Notes under the pieces: generated by a model
Told to the model about the DNA's origin: nothing
What the model saw: only the letters and a program-made list of their open reading frames with translations
Database searches by the model: none
Origin: Sphingomonas lycopersici
GTDB taxonomy: Bacteria > Pseudomonadota > Alphaproteobacteria > Sphingomonadales > Sphingomonadaceae
Assembly: GCF_026130605.1 (NCBI RefSeq)
Contig: NZ_JANFAU010000003.1
Coordinates: 310,001-374,000, forward strand
Direction: 5' to 3'
DNA length: 64,000 nucleotides
Position numbers and translations under genes: made by a program
Part shown: piece after piece, positions 8,301 to 17,406 of the stretch
Layout: every line of letters begins with the position of its first letter
Position numbering within the stretch: position 1 is the stretch's first letter

Positions 8301-9998
8301 ATGAAGTTTGACAGTCGAAACATGAACCTGGCGCTGAAGATCATCGACGACGTGACCATGGAGGTCAACCGATCCCCCCTCGCCGCGCTCGCTAAGGGGA
8401 TCATGCCTGCGCGCCTGCCGGACATCAGCTACAACGAGGCGCTGCGCGTTGCAGCGCTCGGCGAGGCGCTGCTCCGGCGCACGGAAGCCATCAGCGTCGC
8501 GGATCTGCCGGGCGATCTGGGCCTCACGTTCGAGGTAGCCAGGGTTCAGGCGCACACCTGGTCGCGCGCCGAACGCTGGTATTGGCTGATTGTCGATATC
8601 GGGTTCCCGGTCGCATTCCTTCCGACGGTCTATGGGGGCGGATATCTGCTCAACAATCTCAAGCCGATCTTCGCAAACTACCCGCTTTCCTCAAAGGGCG
8701 ACCAGCAGCGCTATCTCGCGCTGGTGCAGGATTACGCACGACTGGTGCTGCAGATGGAGGAACGGACCCGCGGACAGGCGGCGCGCGGCATCGTCATACC
8801 ACAGGCGCAACTGGTGTCATGCGCTCCGCTGATGCGCCAATCGCGCGACGCCGCCGCTGCCCACCTCGCTCTATCGCCCGACCGGGTGGTCGGACCCGAC
8901 GCAACCAATTTCGTGGCGCAGGTTCAGCATGTGATCGACCGCGCGGTACTGCCCGCCTTCGACACCCTCATCGCCTTGCTGGAATCCCCGGACTATGTCG
9001 GGGAAGCGCCGGAGGAGGTGGGTCTCGGCCAATATCCGGGCGGCAAGGAGGTCTATGCCGAGCTGGTCAAGCTCCATACGACGCTGGAGCTCACGCCCGA
9101 GGAGGTCCACGCGCGCGGCCATGAGCGCATGCGGCGGGTCCGCTCCGAAATGCGAGACCTGCTGGAGCAGGCCGGCTTCGACGGCGAGCCCGGTGCTTAT
9201 CTCGACGCGCTGACGGCCGACCGCGCCTGGCGCGCCGAGACGCCGGAGGAGATCGCCGCCTTCTTCCAGCGATATATCGACCGGATGGCGCCCCGCATCG
9301 ACGACATGTTCCGCTTCCGGCCGAAGGCCGGCTATGGCGTAAAGCCGCTTGCGCCTGAGCTGACGGGATCAATGACCTTCGGTTACTATTCCATGCCGTC
9401 GCCCCATCAGCCCGAGGGCACCTACCTGTTCAATGCAGTCAACCTGTCGCAAGCGGCCTTGGCCAATATCGGCGCGCTCAATTACCACGAGCTCGTCCCG
9501 GGGCACCATTTCCACATCGCCTCCCAGAACGAGAATGACGAGCTACACGAGCTGCGCAAGCAACCAAGCTTCACTGCGTACAATGAGGGCTGGGCGGAAT
9601 ATGCCGCAACCCTCGCCGGCGAGCTCGGGATGTACGAGGAGCCCGCCGACCGCTTCGGCCGCCTGATGATGGACGCGTTCCTCACCAGCCGGCTGGTCGT
9701 GGACACCGGGATGAATACTCTGGGCTGGTCGCTGGAACAGGCGCGCGCCTATATGCGCGAGCATAGCTTCATGTCGGAGCGCGAGATCGATTCAGAAACG
9801 TTGCGCTACGCCTGCGGCATTCCCGGACAGGCGCTCGCGTACAAGCTTGGTGATACCTTTCTGCTTGAACAGCGCGAACGGATGCGCGTCGCGCGCGGCG
9901 ACGACTTCGATATCCGGGATTTCCACGATATCGTGCTGAAACCGGGAGCGCTGCCATTGCCGCTGGTCGCCCGCAATATCGAGGCGGCGCTCGCGTGA
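8301..9998 (+). CDS. DUF885 family protein, predicted metallopeptidase
   Basis: Protein of 565 residues with the DUF885 signature: HELVPGHH (H396, E397, H402) and the downstream NEGWAEYA (E429, E433). Together these resemble a gluzincin-type zinc site, so it is read as a soluble metallopeptidase. Most DUF885 members in this group are exported or lipoproteins, but this one begins MKFDSRNMNLALK with no signal peptide. It has a strong AGGAGG ribosome site 9 nt before the ATG, directly behind a perfect hairpin. It lies in the same operon direction as the M32 carboxypeptidase and the TetR gene that follows. Confidence 0.85.
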   Translation: MKFDSRNMNLALKIIDDVTMEVNRSPLAALAKGIMPARLPDISYNEALRVAALGEALLRRTEAISVADLPGDLGLTFEVARVQAHTWSRAERWYWLIVDIGFPVAFLPTVYGGGYLLNNLKPIFANYPLSSKGDQQRYLALVQDYARLVLQMEERTRGQAARGIVIPQAQLVSCAPLMRQSRDAAAAHLALSPDRVVGPDATNFVAQVQHVIDRAVLPAFDTLIALLESPDYVGEAPEEVGLGQYPGGKEVYAELVKLHTTLELTPEEVHARGHERMRRVRSEMRDLLEQAGFDGEPGAYLDALTADRAWRAETPEEIAAFFQRYIDRMAPRIDDMFRFRPKAGYGVKPLAPELTGSMTFGYYSMPSPHQPEGTYLFNAVNLSQAALANIGALNYHELVPGHHFHIASQNENDELHELRKQPSFTAYNEGWAEYAATLAGELGMYEEPADRFGRLMMDAFLTSRLVVDTGMNTLGWSLEQARAYMREHSFMSEREIDSETLRYACGIPGQALAYKLGDTFLLEQRERMRVARGDDFDIRDFHDIVLKPGALPLPLVARNIEAALA

Positions 9999-10141
9999 CG
10001 CGATGGATCGTCTCGGGAAGGTAATGATCCTTCGGACTTGCATGCGGGAGCCATTTGCGCGCAGCTACCAACGTAAGCCCGGAGGCGCCCATTCGCGCGG
10101 AATGATCCTATGCCGGGTGAAAATGCAGGAATTACGAGATC

Positions 10142-10762
10142 ATGGCCGGACGCATGCCAAAGAATACCGTCGAGGACTGGGTGGAGGCGGGGCTCAGAAC
10201 GCTGGTCGACGAGGGAATTGCAGGGGTAAAGGTCGATCGGCTCGCCAGCCGGCTCGGCGTGACGCGCGGCGGGTTTTACCACCACTTCCGCGATCGCGAC
10301 CATCTGCTCGATCTGGTCCTCGAACAATGGGAGAAGACGTGCCGCTTCCTTCCCGACACGCCGCCGCCGTCGAAGCCGGCGGAAGCGGTCGCGTGGCTCG
10401 AGATGGCAGCCGACCGGCTCATCGAGGGCGACGGCTATGACTATCAGCTCGACCTCGCCGTGCGCGAATGGGCTCGATCCGAGAAGCGGGCCGAATGGGC
10501 GATTGAGCGAGCGGACCGCGAACGGCTCGATACGTTGCGCAAATTCTTCGAGGCGATCGGCTATGACGATGCGCACGCCACGATCCGTGCGCGGGTCTTC
10601 TACTATCACCAGGTCGGCTATTACGCGATCGGCGTGCACCAAAGCGTTGCCGAGCGACGGCGCTCGGCGGCGCTTTACATCGAGATCCTGTGCGGGGAAG
10701 AACAGTTGAGGCTGGCGCGCGGCGGAAGTGTAAAGTCCCGACGGTCAGCCGCAGCAGCCTGA
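10142..10762 (+). CDS. TetR/AcrR family transcriptional regulator
   Basis: Regulator of 206 residues. The N-terminal DNA-binding domain reads GLRTLVDEGIAGVKVDRLASRLGV followed by TRGGFYHHFRDRDHLLD, a textbook TetR helix-turn-helix. It sits in the middle of the block whose promoters share the ATRCA-N4-TGYA palindrome, downstream of the M32 and DUF885 genes and convergent (12-bp gap) with the S9-purU-sox operon. That makes it the leading candidate for the regulator reading those sites, with the AraC protein at 24517 as the rival. The ligand is unknown. Confidence 0.87.
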   Translation: MAGRMPKNTVEDWVEAGLRTLVDEGIAGVKVDRLASRLGVTRGGFYHHFRDRDHLLDLVLEQWEKTCRFLPDTPPPSKPAEAVAWLEMAADRLIEGDGYDYQLDLAVREWARSEKRAEWAIERADRERLDTLRKFFEAIGYDDAHATIRARVFYYHQVGYYAIGVHQSVAERRRSAALYIEILCGEEQLRLARGGSVKSRRSAAAA

Positions 10763-10774
10763 ACAGATCGCTCG

Positions 10775-12766
10775 CTACACCACGGCCGTTCTCGCACCCC
10801 GGCAATGCTCCTCCAGCCAAAGGATCAGGCGCGTCGCGCTGTCGAGATATTCGGGGTAACCGCGCAGCGAATGGCCTGCCTGGGAATAGATGCACAGCGC
10901 TGACGAGCACTCCGCCTCGAGCAACGCCGCATGAAACTCCAGCGCCTGCCCGGGCGGCGTGTTGCGGTCCAGCCCGCCGGCCATGATGAGTGTCGGGGTG
11001 ACTGCCCCGGCCGCACGAAACACGGGACTTCTCTCCAGATATTGGCCGCCGGCCATGTCCGGCGAGTCTGCAAGAAACGCCGTGTCGAACGCCGGAATAT
11101 GCGATGTGAAATGCTGGCTGTACCAGTTCGTGATCGGCGAGATGGGCACGGCCGCGGCCAGCCGGTCGGTGAGCGTGACCAGCATCGCAGCCATGAAGCC
11201 GCCATAGCTGGTTCCGGTCACCGCCACCCTGTCCGGGTCGGCGATCCCCGCCGTGACGAGGTGGTCGATGCCGGATAGAAGATCCCGCGCATCCGCCCCG
11301 CCCATGTCGCCCACGACGCCGCTGGCGAATTCGCGTCCCCGCCCCGGCGCGCCGCGGGGATTGGGCAACAGGATTGACCAGCCACGGGCGACCAGCGGCC
11401 CCGCCGCGCGCAGGCGCGCCGCCCAGCGGTTACGATGCGCCCACACCGGGCCCCCGTGAATATCCAGCAGGAGTGGCGCGGGACCATGCTGCATCGTAGG
11501 ATCGCGGATCAGCCAGCCCTGGATCTCCATGTCATCGGGTGCCCGCCAGGACACGGCTTCGATCATGCCGGGAATGCTTTCTGCCGCATCGTTCTGCGCG
11601 AAGTCCGCGATCACCGTTACATCCGATCGCTGCACCACCCCCATGAACGGCGCACGCGCATAGGCCTCGAACATCGCGAACGGCGTGTCGGTACTGTCGA
11701 TCGCAATCGACGGGTGCCAGTCGCCGCAGGTCAGCGCGTTCGACGCCCAAAGCTCCTCCGCCATGTCCAGGCGTGGATCGAGGAGGCCGATGATCGTCTG
11801 CGTCCCCCTTAAACCGGCGAAGATCAATTGTCCGCGACTGCTCCAATGGTGATCGCTGACATCGGCGTCCAACGTCCGCACCGTTCGCGACGCGCCGTCC
11901 CGCAGCAGACGCAAGGTGCCGCAGACGATCCCGCGATCGCTGCAAATGGCTTCAATGAACGAGATGCAAGTCCCATCTGGCGAGACACGCGGCTGACCGA
12001 TCTGATCGCAAGGTTGGTATAGGGGCGCGGCCTCCCCGCTACCCAAGTCGATCTGGCGCAGCGTCGCGCGATACCAGCTTCCTTCGCTGTGGCTGTCGCT
12101 TGCGACCACAACCAGCGTAGCATCGTCGCGCCAGCAGAGCTCCCATATGTTAAGCGGCGCGAAGGTCACCTGATTGACGCTCGTGCGGCGGGGATCCAGA
12201 ATCCAGACAGTCCGCCAGCGATCGTCATCATCGCCGATGTCGATGGTCGGCGGCCCCATATTTCTATCGCCCTCTGCGGCGTCGAGCGCGAAGCCGCCTT
12301 CCGCGCCAGAGATATCCGCGCCCGTTCCGGCGACGAGCAACGCCAATCGTGCGCCGTCGCGCGACCATTCCATCTGCTCGATGCGCCCCGCGATGGCGTA
12401 GGTCATGGCCTTGTCCTCGCCATCCAGCAGCGTGACGCCGCTATCATCGACGTACGCTAGTGTCTCGCCCGCAGGCGACGGGCGCGCCAGCCGCGCGCCG
12501 GCGCCGACCAACTTTATTTCTCCGCTCATGACGTCGATTTCACCGACGTCGGTCGTCGGTCCTTGCGCGAGAGTGCCTGGAAAGCGCGAGCATGTCGCGA
12601 GGAATTTACCGCGCCCGGGCGACCAGCGCAGATCCTGTGCCGAATAGGGACGCCCCCCGGCCGGCGCGAACAAGGCGCGGTAGAAGGCTTCGACCTCGGC
12701 GAACGCCACACTGCTCTGCACGTCGGGCAGCACAGCGCGGGACGCGCGCAAGCGCGGGACGTTCAC
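10775..12766 (-). CDS. S9 family prolyl oligopeptidase / acylaminoacyl-peptidase-like
   Basis: Cytoplasmic serine peptidase of 663 residues, last gene of the sox operon. It starts with GTG in a 4-bp overlap with purU. A degenerate beta-propeller (to about residue 400) precedes an alpha/beta hydrolase: oxyanion region DIHGGPVWA, nucleophile Ser520 in GTSYGGFMA, Asp600 in GGLDRNTP, His632 in QAGHSLRG. The family cleaves acyl-amino acid or prolyl bonds in short peptides. Translational coupling to formyl-THF deformylase and sarcosine oxidase ties this peptidase to sarcosine release. No signal peptide. Confidence 0.87.
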   Translation of the reverse strand: MNVPRLRASRAVLPDVQSSVAFAEVEAFYRALFAPAGGRPYSAQDLRWSPGRGKFLATCSRFPGTLAQGPTTDVGEIDVMSGEIKLVGAGARLARPSPAGETLAYVDDSGVTLLDGEDKAMTYAIAGRIEQMEWSRDGARLALLVAGTGADISGAEGGFALDAAEGDRNMGPPTIDIGDDDDRWRTVWILDPRRTSVNQVTFAPLNIWELCWRDDATLVVVASDSHSEGSWYRATLRQIDLGSGEAAPLYQPCDQIGQPRVSPDGTCISFIEAICSDRGIVCGTLRLLRDGASRTVRTLDADVSDHHWSSRGQLIFAGLRGTQTIIGLLDPRLDMAEELWASNALTCGDWHPSIAIDSTDTPFAMFEAYARAPFMGVVQRSDVTVIADFAQNDAAESIPGMIEAVSWRAPDDMEIQGWLIRDPTMQHGPAPLLLDIHGGPVWAHRNRWAARLRAAGPLVARGWSILLPNPRGAPGRGREFASGVVGDMGGADARDLLSGIDHLVTAGIADPDRVAVTGTSYGGFMAAMLVTLTDRLAAAVPISPITNWYSQHFTSHIPAFDTAFLADSPDMAGGQYLERSPVFRAAGAVTPTLIMAGGLDRNTPPGQALEFHAALLEAECSSALCIYSQAGHSLRGYPEYLDSATRLILWLEEHCRGARTAVV

Positions 12767-13602
12767 AACACCACGGTCTTGTTGCTGTTCTGGAAGATGC
12801 GGTGCTCGGCTTGCCAGCGCACCGCGCGGCTCAGCACGGACGCCTCGATCTCGCGGCCGATCGCGACCATTTCATCGGCGGTGACGGCATGGGTCACTCG
12901 CCGCACGTCCTGCTCGATGATCGGGCCCTCGTCGAGGTCCGGTGTCACGAAATGGGCGGTCGCGCCGATCAGCTTCACGCCGCGGGCATGAGCCTGATGA
13001 TAGGGCTTCGCGCCCTTGAAGCTGGGCAGGAAGCTGTGATGGATATTGATGCAGCGTCCGAGCAGCTTGGCGGCGAAATCGTCCGACAGAATCTGCATAT
13101 AGCGCGCCAGCACAATAAGCTCCGCGTCCGTGTCCTCGATCAGCGCCAGGAACGCCGCCTCCTGCGCCGCCTTCCCCTCGCCCATCGGCAGATGATGATA
13201 GGGCAGGCCATGCCACTCGACCGTCTTGCGCATCGTCTCGTGGTTGGAGACCACGCCAACGATCTCGATCGGCAACTGCCCGATTTCGCATTTGTGAATG
13301 AGGTCGACCAGGCAATGTCCGAACTTCGACACCGCAATGAGGACGCGCATCCGCGCGTCAAGGTCATGCAGTTCCCAGCTTAGCGACAATTCACGCGCGA
13401 CCGGCTCGATGACGCACGCGAGCGCGTTGCGCCCGGCCGTCGGACTGGATAGCCGCATTCGGCAGAAGAAGCCGCCGGTGTCATCGTCGCCGTAAATCTC
13501 GGCGCCGCGTATATCGCAGCCATGCGCCGCCAGAAGCGGCGCGATAGCGCTGATGATTCCGGGCCGGTCGGGGGCACGAAAACGCAGGACTAATTCGGTC
13601 AC
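12763..13602 (-). CDS. purU: Formyltetrahydrofolate deformylase
   Basis: Protein of 279 residues that hydrolyses 10-formyl-THF to formate and THF. An N-terminal ACT domain (ELVLRFRAPDRPGIISAIA) precedes a formyl-transferase fold with the HHSFLPSFKGAKPYHQA signature and the catalytic region GATAHFVTPDLDEGP. GTG start with TAGGAG 8 nt ahead. It follows soxG by 11 bp and overlaps the S9 gene. soxBDAG-purU is a known arrangement in sarcosine and betaine catabolism, where the deformylase releases folate loaded by the oxidase. Confidence 0.96.
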   Translation of the reverse strand: MTELVLRFRAPDRPGIISAIAPLLAAHGCDIRGAEIYGDDDTGGFFCRMRLSSPTAGRNALACVIEPVARELSLSWELHDLDARMRVLIAVSKFGHCLVDLIHKCEIGQLPIEIVGVVSNHETMRKTVEWHGLPYHHLPMGEGKAAQEAAFLALIEDTDAELIVLARYMQILSDDFAAKLLGRCINIHHSFLPSFKGAKPYHQAHARGVKLIGATAHFVTPDLDEGPIIEQDVRRVTHAVTADEMVAIGREIEASVLSRAVRWQAEHRIFQNSNKTVVL

Positions 13603-13613
13603 GACTTAAGCTC

Positions 13614-14186
13614 CTAGGCTGCGTTGGGCCCGGCCAGCATCCTGACCGCATATTTCGCCATCGTCTGATCGACGATGATCCTGAATACGCTCACGCCTTC
13701 CGCGTCAGCGACGCGCGCGACGAACATCGTCGTGTCGGCCAGCGGCGCACGAGCGACATGTCCTACCGGCAGCGCCGCGTCTGAAATGTCGAGCGGCGTG
13801 TGGGCAGCGAGCCGATCTCGCGCCGCTTCACCGGTGAGGAGGAACGATGCGCGGGCATGGCTGAGATCAACCGCCAGCGCAGCATCTTCAAGCTCTTCCG
13901 CTCGCGCCAACACCACCTGCACGGTCACGTCCTCGCCGGTCACCAGCCATTCGTCCGGCGCGAGCCAGGATATGGTCACATCGCCTGAAGCGCAGCTAGC
14001 GCCCGCACCGGGAGCCTCTACGCCAAAGACCGGCGCAAAGCGGTCGTGGGTGGTGCCGCTGAGGAACTGGACCTTGCCGATCCCGGTCGTGGCTTCCACC
14101 GTGAGCGTCGCGCCGGCTTGCACGAAGCCCTTGGCAATGGGCGACTGACGATCGAGATGTATCAAGTTAACGAGAGGGTCAGCCAT
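13614..14186 (-). CDS. soxG: Sarcosine oxidase gamma subunit
   Basis: Small subunit (190 residues) of heterotetrameric sarcosine oxidase. It is recognised by the MADPLVNLIHLDRQSP start, the WLAPDEWLVTGED and VDLSHARASFLLTGE segments, and its place after soxA. The frame extends upstream to 14228, but the ATG at 14186 has GGAG at a suitable distance and gives an 8-bp overlap with soxA, as expected for coupled translation. The gamma subunit resembles the folate-binding domain fold and packs against alpha. Confidence 0.92.
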   Translation of the reverse strand: MADPLVNLIHLDRQSPIAKGFVQAGATLTVEATTGIGKVQFLSGTTHDRFAPVFGVEAPGAGASCASGDVTISWLAPDEWLVTGEDVTVQVVLARAEELEDAALAVDLSHARASFLLTGEAARDRLAAHTPLDISDAALPVGHVARAPLADTTMFVARVADAEGVSVFRIIVDQTMAKYAVRMLAGPNAA

Positions 14187-17109
14187 CAAGCTTCGCTCCT
14201 TCAGGATCGTAGAAGCGCGGTTCGACAATGCGCGCAGGACGCACTTTCCCGAGATGCCACACCCGAACTGCCTCTCCCATCCGATCGAAGCCCCCGGCGA
14301 CGAGTCCCATTGCCACCGGGCGTTTCAGGGTCGGCGACATCACGCTCGATGTCACCCAACCCCGCGTCCGGCTGGCCTCGATGTCGTTCACCCATAGGAC
14401 ATGCGCCCCGACCGCGACTGGCCCGCCCCCATCGGTGACCTCAAGGCCGACGAGCTGCCGCCGGTCATCGCGCCTTCCCTCCGGGCGGGTTGTCGAACGC
14501 CGACCGACAAAATCCCCGATCTTCTTCCCGATGGCGGGGCCGAAACCCACATCCTGCGGATAGGTCGTGCCGTCGGTATCCGAGCCGACGTGCAGGAAGC
14601 CTTTCTCGACGCGCATCGTCATCAGCGCCTCGATCCCGAACGGCGTGATCCCGAATTTGCGTCCCTCGCGCAGCAGGGCGCGCCACAAGGCCGCGCCATA
14701 GCCCCACGGCACCGCAATCTCATAGGAGAGCTCGCCCGAGAAGCTGACCCGCTCGATGCGTGTTCTCACGCCTGCGACATGCCCTTCGCGATAGGCCATG
14801 TGCGGGAAGGCCGACGGCGACAGGTCGATATCGGTGCCGAGCGTCGCGAGAACCTCGCGCGCTTTCGGGCCAGCGAGATTCATCACCGCCCAGGCGGTGG
14901 TGACATTCTCGACCATGACGCGCAGATGAGGCCATTCGCATTGCAGCCACTCGTTAAATTGGTCGGCGATCGCCGAGGCATGGCCGCTGGTAGTGCCGAC
15001 GAGAAAGTGGTTCTCTGCAATTCGGGCGAAGACTCCGTCGTCATAGACGACCCCATGTTCGTTCAACATCAGGCCGTAGCGACACCGGCCGATCTTCAGA
15101 TTGCGGACATCATTGACATACATCCGCTGGAGGAATTCGGCCGCGTCGAGGCCCTTCACCTCGATCTTTCCCAGGGGAGAGGCTTCGAAAAGCCCAACGG
15201 CATTGCGGACGGCGAGGACTTCGCGGGCGACTGCGGCTTCCTCGGCCTCGTTGCCTTTGGCATAATAAGCGGGGCGCAACCACGCGCCATAACCTTCCAT
15301 CCGGGCGCCGGCGGCGACATGATCGGCGTGGGCGGCAATATGTGCCAGCGGGAACAGGTTCTCACCTACCGCTCGACCGGCAAAAGCGCCAATTGTGACC
15401 GGATCGAACGGGGGGCGGAACTTCGTGGTGCCGATCTCCTGGGCAGGTTTGCCCAACAGATGCGAAAGCACTCGAATGCCGGCAACGTTCGATGTCTTGC
15501 CTTGATCTGACGCCATGCCGAGCGTCGTGTATCGCTTCAGATGCTCGACCGAGCGGAAGTTTTCGCGTGCGGCCAGTTGGACATCCGCGACAGTGACGTC
15601 GTTCTGGAAATCGAGCCAGGCCGTCTGCGCCGCGATATCGCCATCGGCGAACTCGCGCGTCGGGCCGATCGCGCGCGCCGGCACGGCGACAGGCAGCTGC
15701 TCGCCCCGACCGATCGCACGCGCCATGGCGATGGCACGCGCCAGATCGAAAATGCCTGCGGCAGCGCCAACGCTCGCCGTATTCTGCGCCGCGCCGGCGG
15801 GGAGGAATGCCTGCAACGCCTGGTCGAAGGCCAGTGACCCGCCCGACTGAGAGTGGAGATGAACGGCAGGATTCCAGCCGCCCGCGGTGAGGATCCCGTC
15901 GCAGCGCAGCCGCTCCTGCGTTGCATGCCCTGACATCCTGGTGATCGACAGCGCCTTCACACTACGTCCTCCGGTAGCGGCAAGCGGCGCGGAGCCCGCG
16001 ATCACCTGGATCGAGCGGCTCCGGGCGAGATCGGCGATCGATCCGGGATTGGTCCGGGAGTCGACGATCGCAACGATCGCGGCGCCGGTATCCTGCACCG
16101 CGAACGCCGACTCATATCCGCTGTCGTTGTTGGTCGCGACGACGAGGCGGCGTCCAGGCAGCGCCCCATAACGGAGGGCATAGGTCTGTGCGGCAGACGC
16201 CAGCATCACGCCTGGAAGATCGTTCCCGGAAAAAGCGATCGGGCGTTCGAACGCGCCGGTCGCGAGGATTGCGCGCCGGCAACGCACCTTCCACAGCCGC
16301 TGCCGCGGCCCGATGCGGCGCTCAAGCGGGAGATGGTCGGTCACTCGCTCGCACAGCGCGACCATACCGTGATCATAGAAGCCGAACGCCATCGTCCGCG
16401 GCATGGTGCGCACATTGCCCATCGCGGCGAGGCGCGCGAGCACCGCGGCCCGCCAGGCGGCGGCGGACTGACCGCCGACCTCCTCCCGCGTCGCGAGCAG
16501 GCCGCCGCCGAGCATCGGATCGACCTCGACCAGGAGGACGGCCGCTCCGCTTTCCGCCGCGGCTTCAGCAGCCGCGAGGCCGGCGGCGCCCGAGCCGATC
16601 ACCAGCGTATCGACGTGCGCGAAGCTGTGCTCATAGCTGTCCGGATCATGGTCTTGCGGGGCGACGCCGAGACCGGCGGCCTTCCGGATCGTCGGCTCGA
16701 ACGCCATCCAGCTCGGCCAGAAGAAGGTCTTGTAATAAAAAGCTGCGGGAATGAACGGCTTGGCCAGCGAGTTGATCGCCAGAAGGTCGAACTGCGGGCT
16801 GGGCCAGGCATTCACCGGCCGTGCCGCCAGTCCCTCGTACAATTCAATCTGCGTTGCCTTGACGTTCGGGATCGTCGCCGCGCCGGTCTCGAGCTGGACG
16901 ATGCCGTTGGGCTCCTCCAGCCCCGCGGCGATCAACCCGCGCGGACGGTGGTATTTGAAGCTGCGCCCGACGATCGAGACGCCATTGGCAAGCAGGGCCG
17001 AGGCGAGCGTGTCGCCGGCGAACCCCGCATAGCTCCTGCCTGCCCAGGTGAAGGCGATCGGACGCTGTCGGTCGATCGTGGCGCCCCCTTTGCCGCGCCA
17101 TCCGCTCAT
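14179..17109 (-). CDS. soxA: Sarcosine oxidase alpha subunit
   Basis: Subunit of 976 residues. The N-terminal region (FTWAGRSYAGFAGDTLASALLANG) has the ferredoxin-like fold typical of these subunits. A dinucleotide site VIGSGAAGLAAAEAAAESG near residue 172 binds NAD. The C-terminal third is an aminomethyltransferase-type folate domain (HVGSDTDGTTYPQDVGFG). With SoxB, SoxD and SoxG it oxidises sarcosine to glycine, passing the methyl carbon to THF as 5,10-methylene-THF with H2O2 as by-product. It overlaps soxD by 4 bp (ATGA) and soxG by 8 bp. Confidence 0.96.
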   Translation of the reverse strand: MSGWRGKGGATIDRQRPIAFTWAGRSYAGFAGDTLASALLANGVSIVGRSFKYHRPRGLIAAGLEEPNGIVQLETGAATIPNVKATQIELYEGLAARPVNAWPSPQFDLLAINSLAKPFIPAAFYYKTFFWPSWMAFEPTIRKAAGLGVAPQDHDPDSYEHSFAHVDTLVIGSGAAGLAAAEAAAESGAAVLLVEVDPMLGGGLLATREEVGGQSAAAWRAAVLARLAAMGNVRTMPRTMAFGFYDHGMVALCERVTDHLPLERRIGPRQRLWKVRCRRAILATGAFERPIAFSGNDLPGVMLASAAQTYALRYGALPGRRLVVATNNDSGYESAFAVQDTGAAIVAIVDSRTNPGSIADLARSRSIQVIAGSAPLAATGGRSVKALSITRMSGHATQERLRCDGILTAGGWNPAVHLHSQSGGSLAFDQALQAFLPAGAAQNTASVGAAAGIFDLARAIAMARAIGRGEQLPVAVPARAIGPTREFADGDIAAQTAWLDFQNDVTVADVQLAARENFRSVEHLKRYTTLGMASDQGKTSNVAGIRVLSHLLGKPAQEIGTTKFRPPFDPVTIGAFAGRAVGENLFPLAHIAAHADHVAAGARMEGYGAWLRPAYYAKGNEAEEAAVAREVLAVRNAVGLFEASPLGKIEVKGLDAAEFLQRMYVNDVRNLKIGRCRYGLMLNEHGVVYDDGVFARIAENHFLVGTTSGHASAIADQFNEWLQCEWPHLRVMVENVTTAWAVMNLAGPKAREVLATLGTDIDLSPSAFPHMAYREGHVAGVRTRIERVSFSGELSYEIAVPWGYGAALWRALLREGRKFGITPFGIEALMTMRVEKGFLHVGSDTDGTTYPQDVGFGPAIGKKIGDFVGRRSTTRPEGRRDDRRQLVGLEVTDGGGPVAVGAHVLWVNDIEASRTRGWVTSSVMSPTLKRPVAMGLVAGGFDRMGEAVRVWHLGKVRPARIVEPRFYDPEGAKLDG

Positions 17110-17396
17110 CGGGGTTCTCCCGCGGCGGCGGGCATCGTCTCACCCATCGCATAGACGGCGATGATACGGTGGGTCACCGTATCGCGTGCGACGTTGAACC
17201 AGCGGCGGCACCCCGCCGTATGAACCCAGCGTTCGCGATGCTCGGCCTTGGGGTTCTGACGGTAGAACAGATAGTTCGACCAAGCCTCGTCGGTAACCTC
17301 GCCATGCGGGCTGGGCCGTTCGATATGCGCCTCGCCGCCACAGCGGAATTCGGTTTCCGCGCGCGGCCCGCAATAGGGACAATCAATCAGGAACAT
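17106..17396 (-). CDS. soxD: Sarcosine oxidase delta subunit
   Basis: Zinc-binding subunit of 96 residues with C-x2-C in IDCPYCGPRAETEF, a further Cys/His pair in CGGEAH and H-x3-C in HTAGCRRWF, the family's zinc ligands. Two in-frame ATGs are close together; the inner one at 17396 has GAGGGA at the right distance and is preferred over 17402. It lies between soxB and soxA and ends in a 4-bp overlap with soxA. Confidence 0.94.
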   Translation of the reverse strand: MFLIDCPYCGPRAETEFRCGGEAHIERPSPHGEVTDEAWSNYLFYRQNPKAEHRERWVHTAGCRRWFNVARDTVTHRIIAVYAMGETMPAAAGEPR

Positions 17397-17406
17397 TTTC
17401 ATTCCC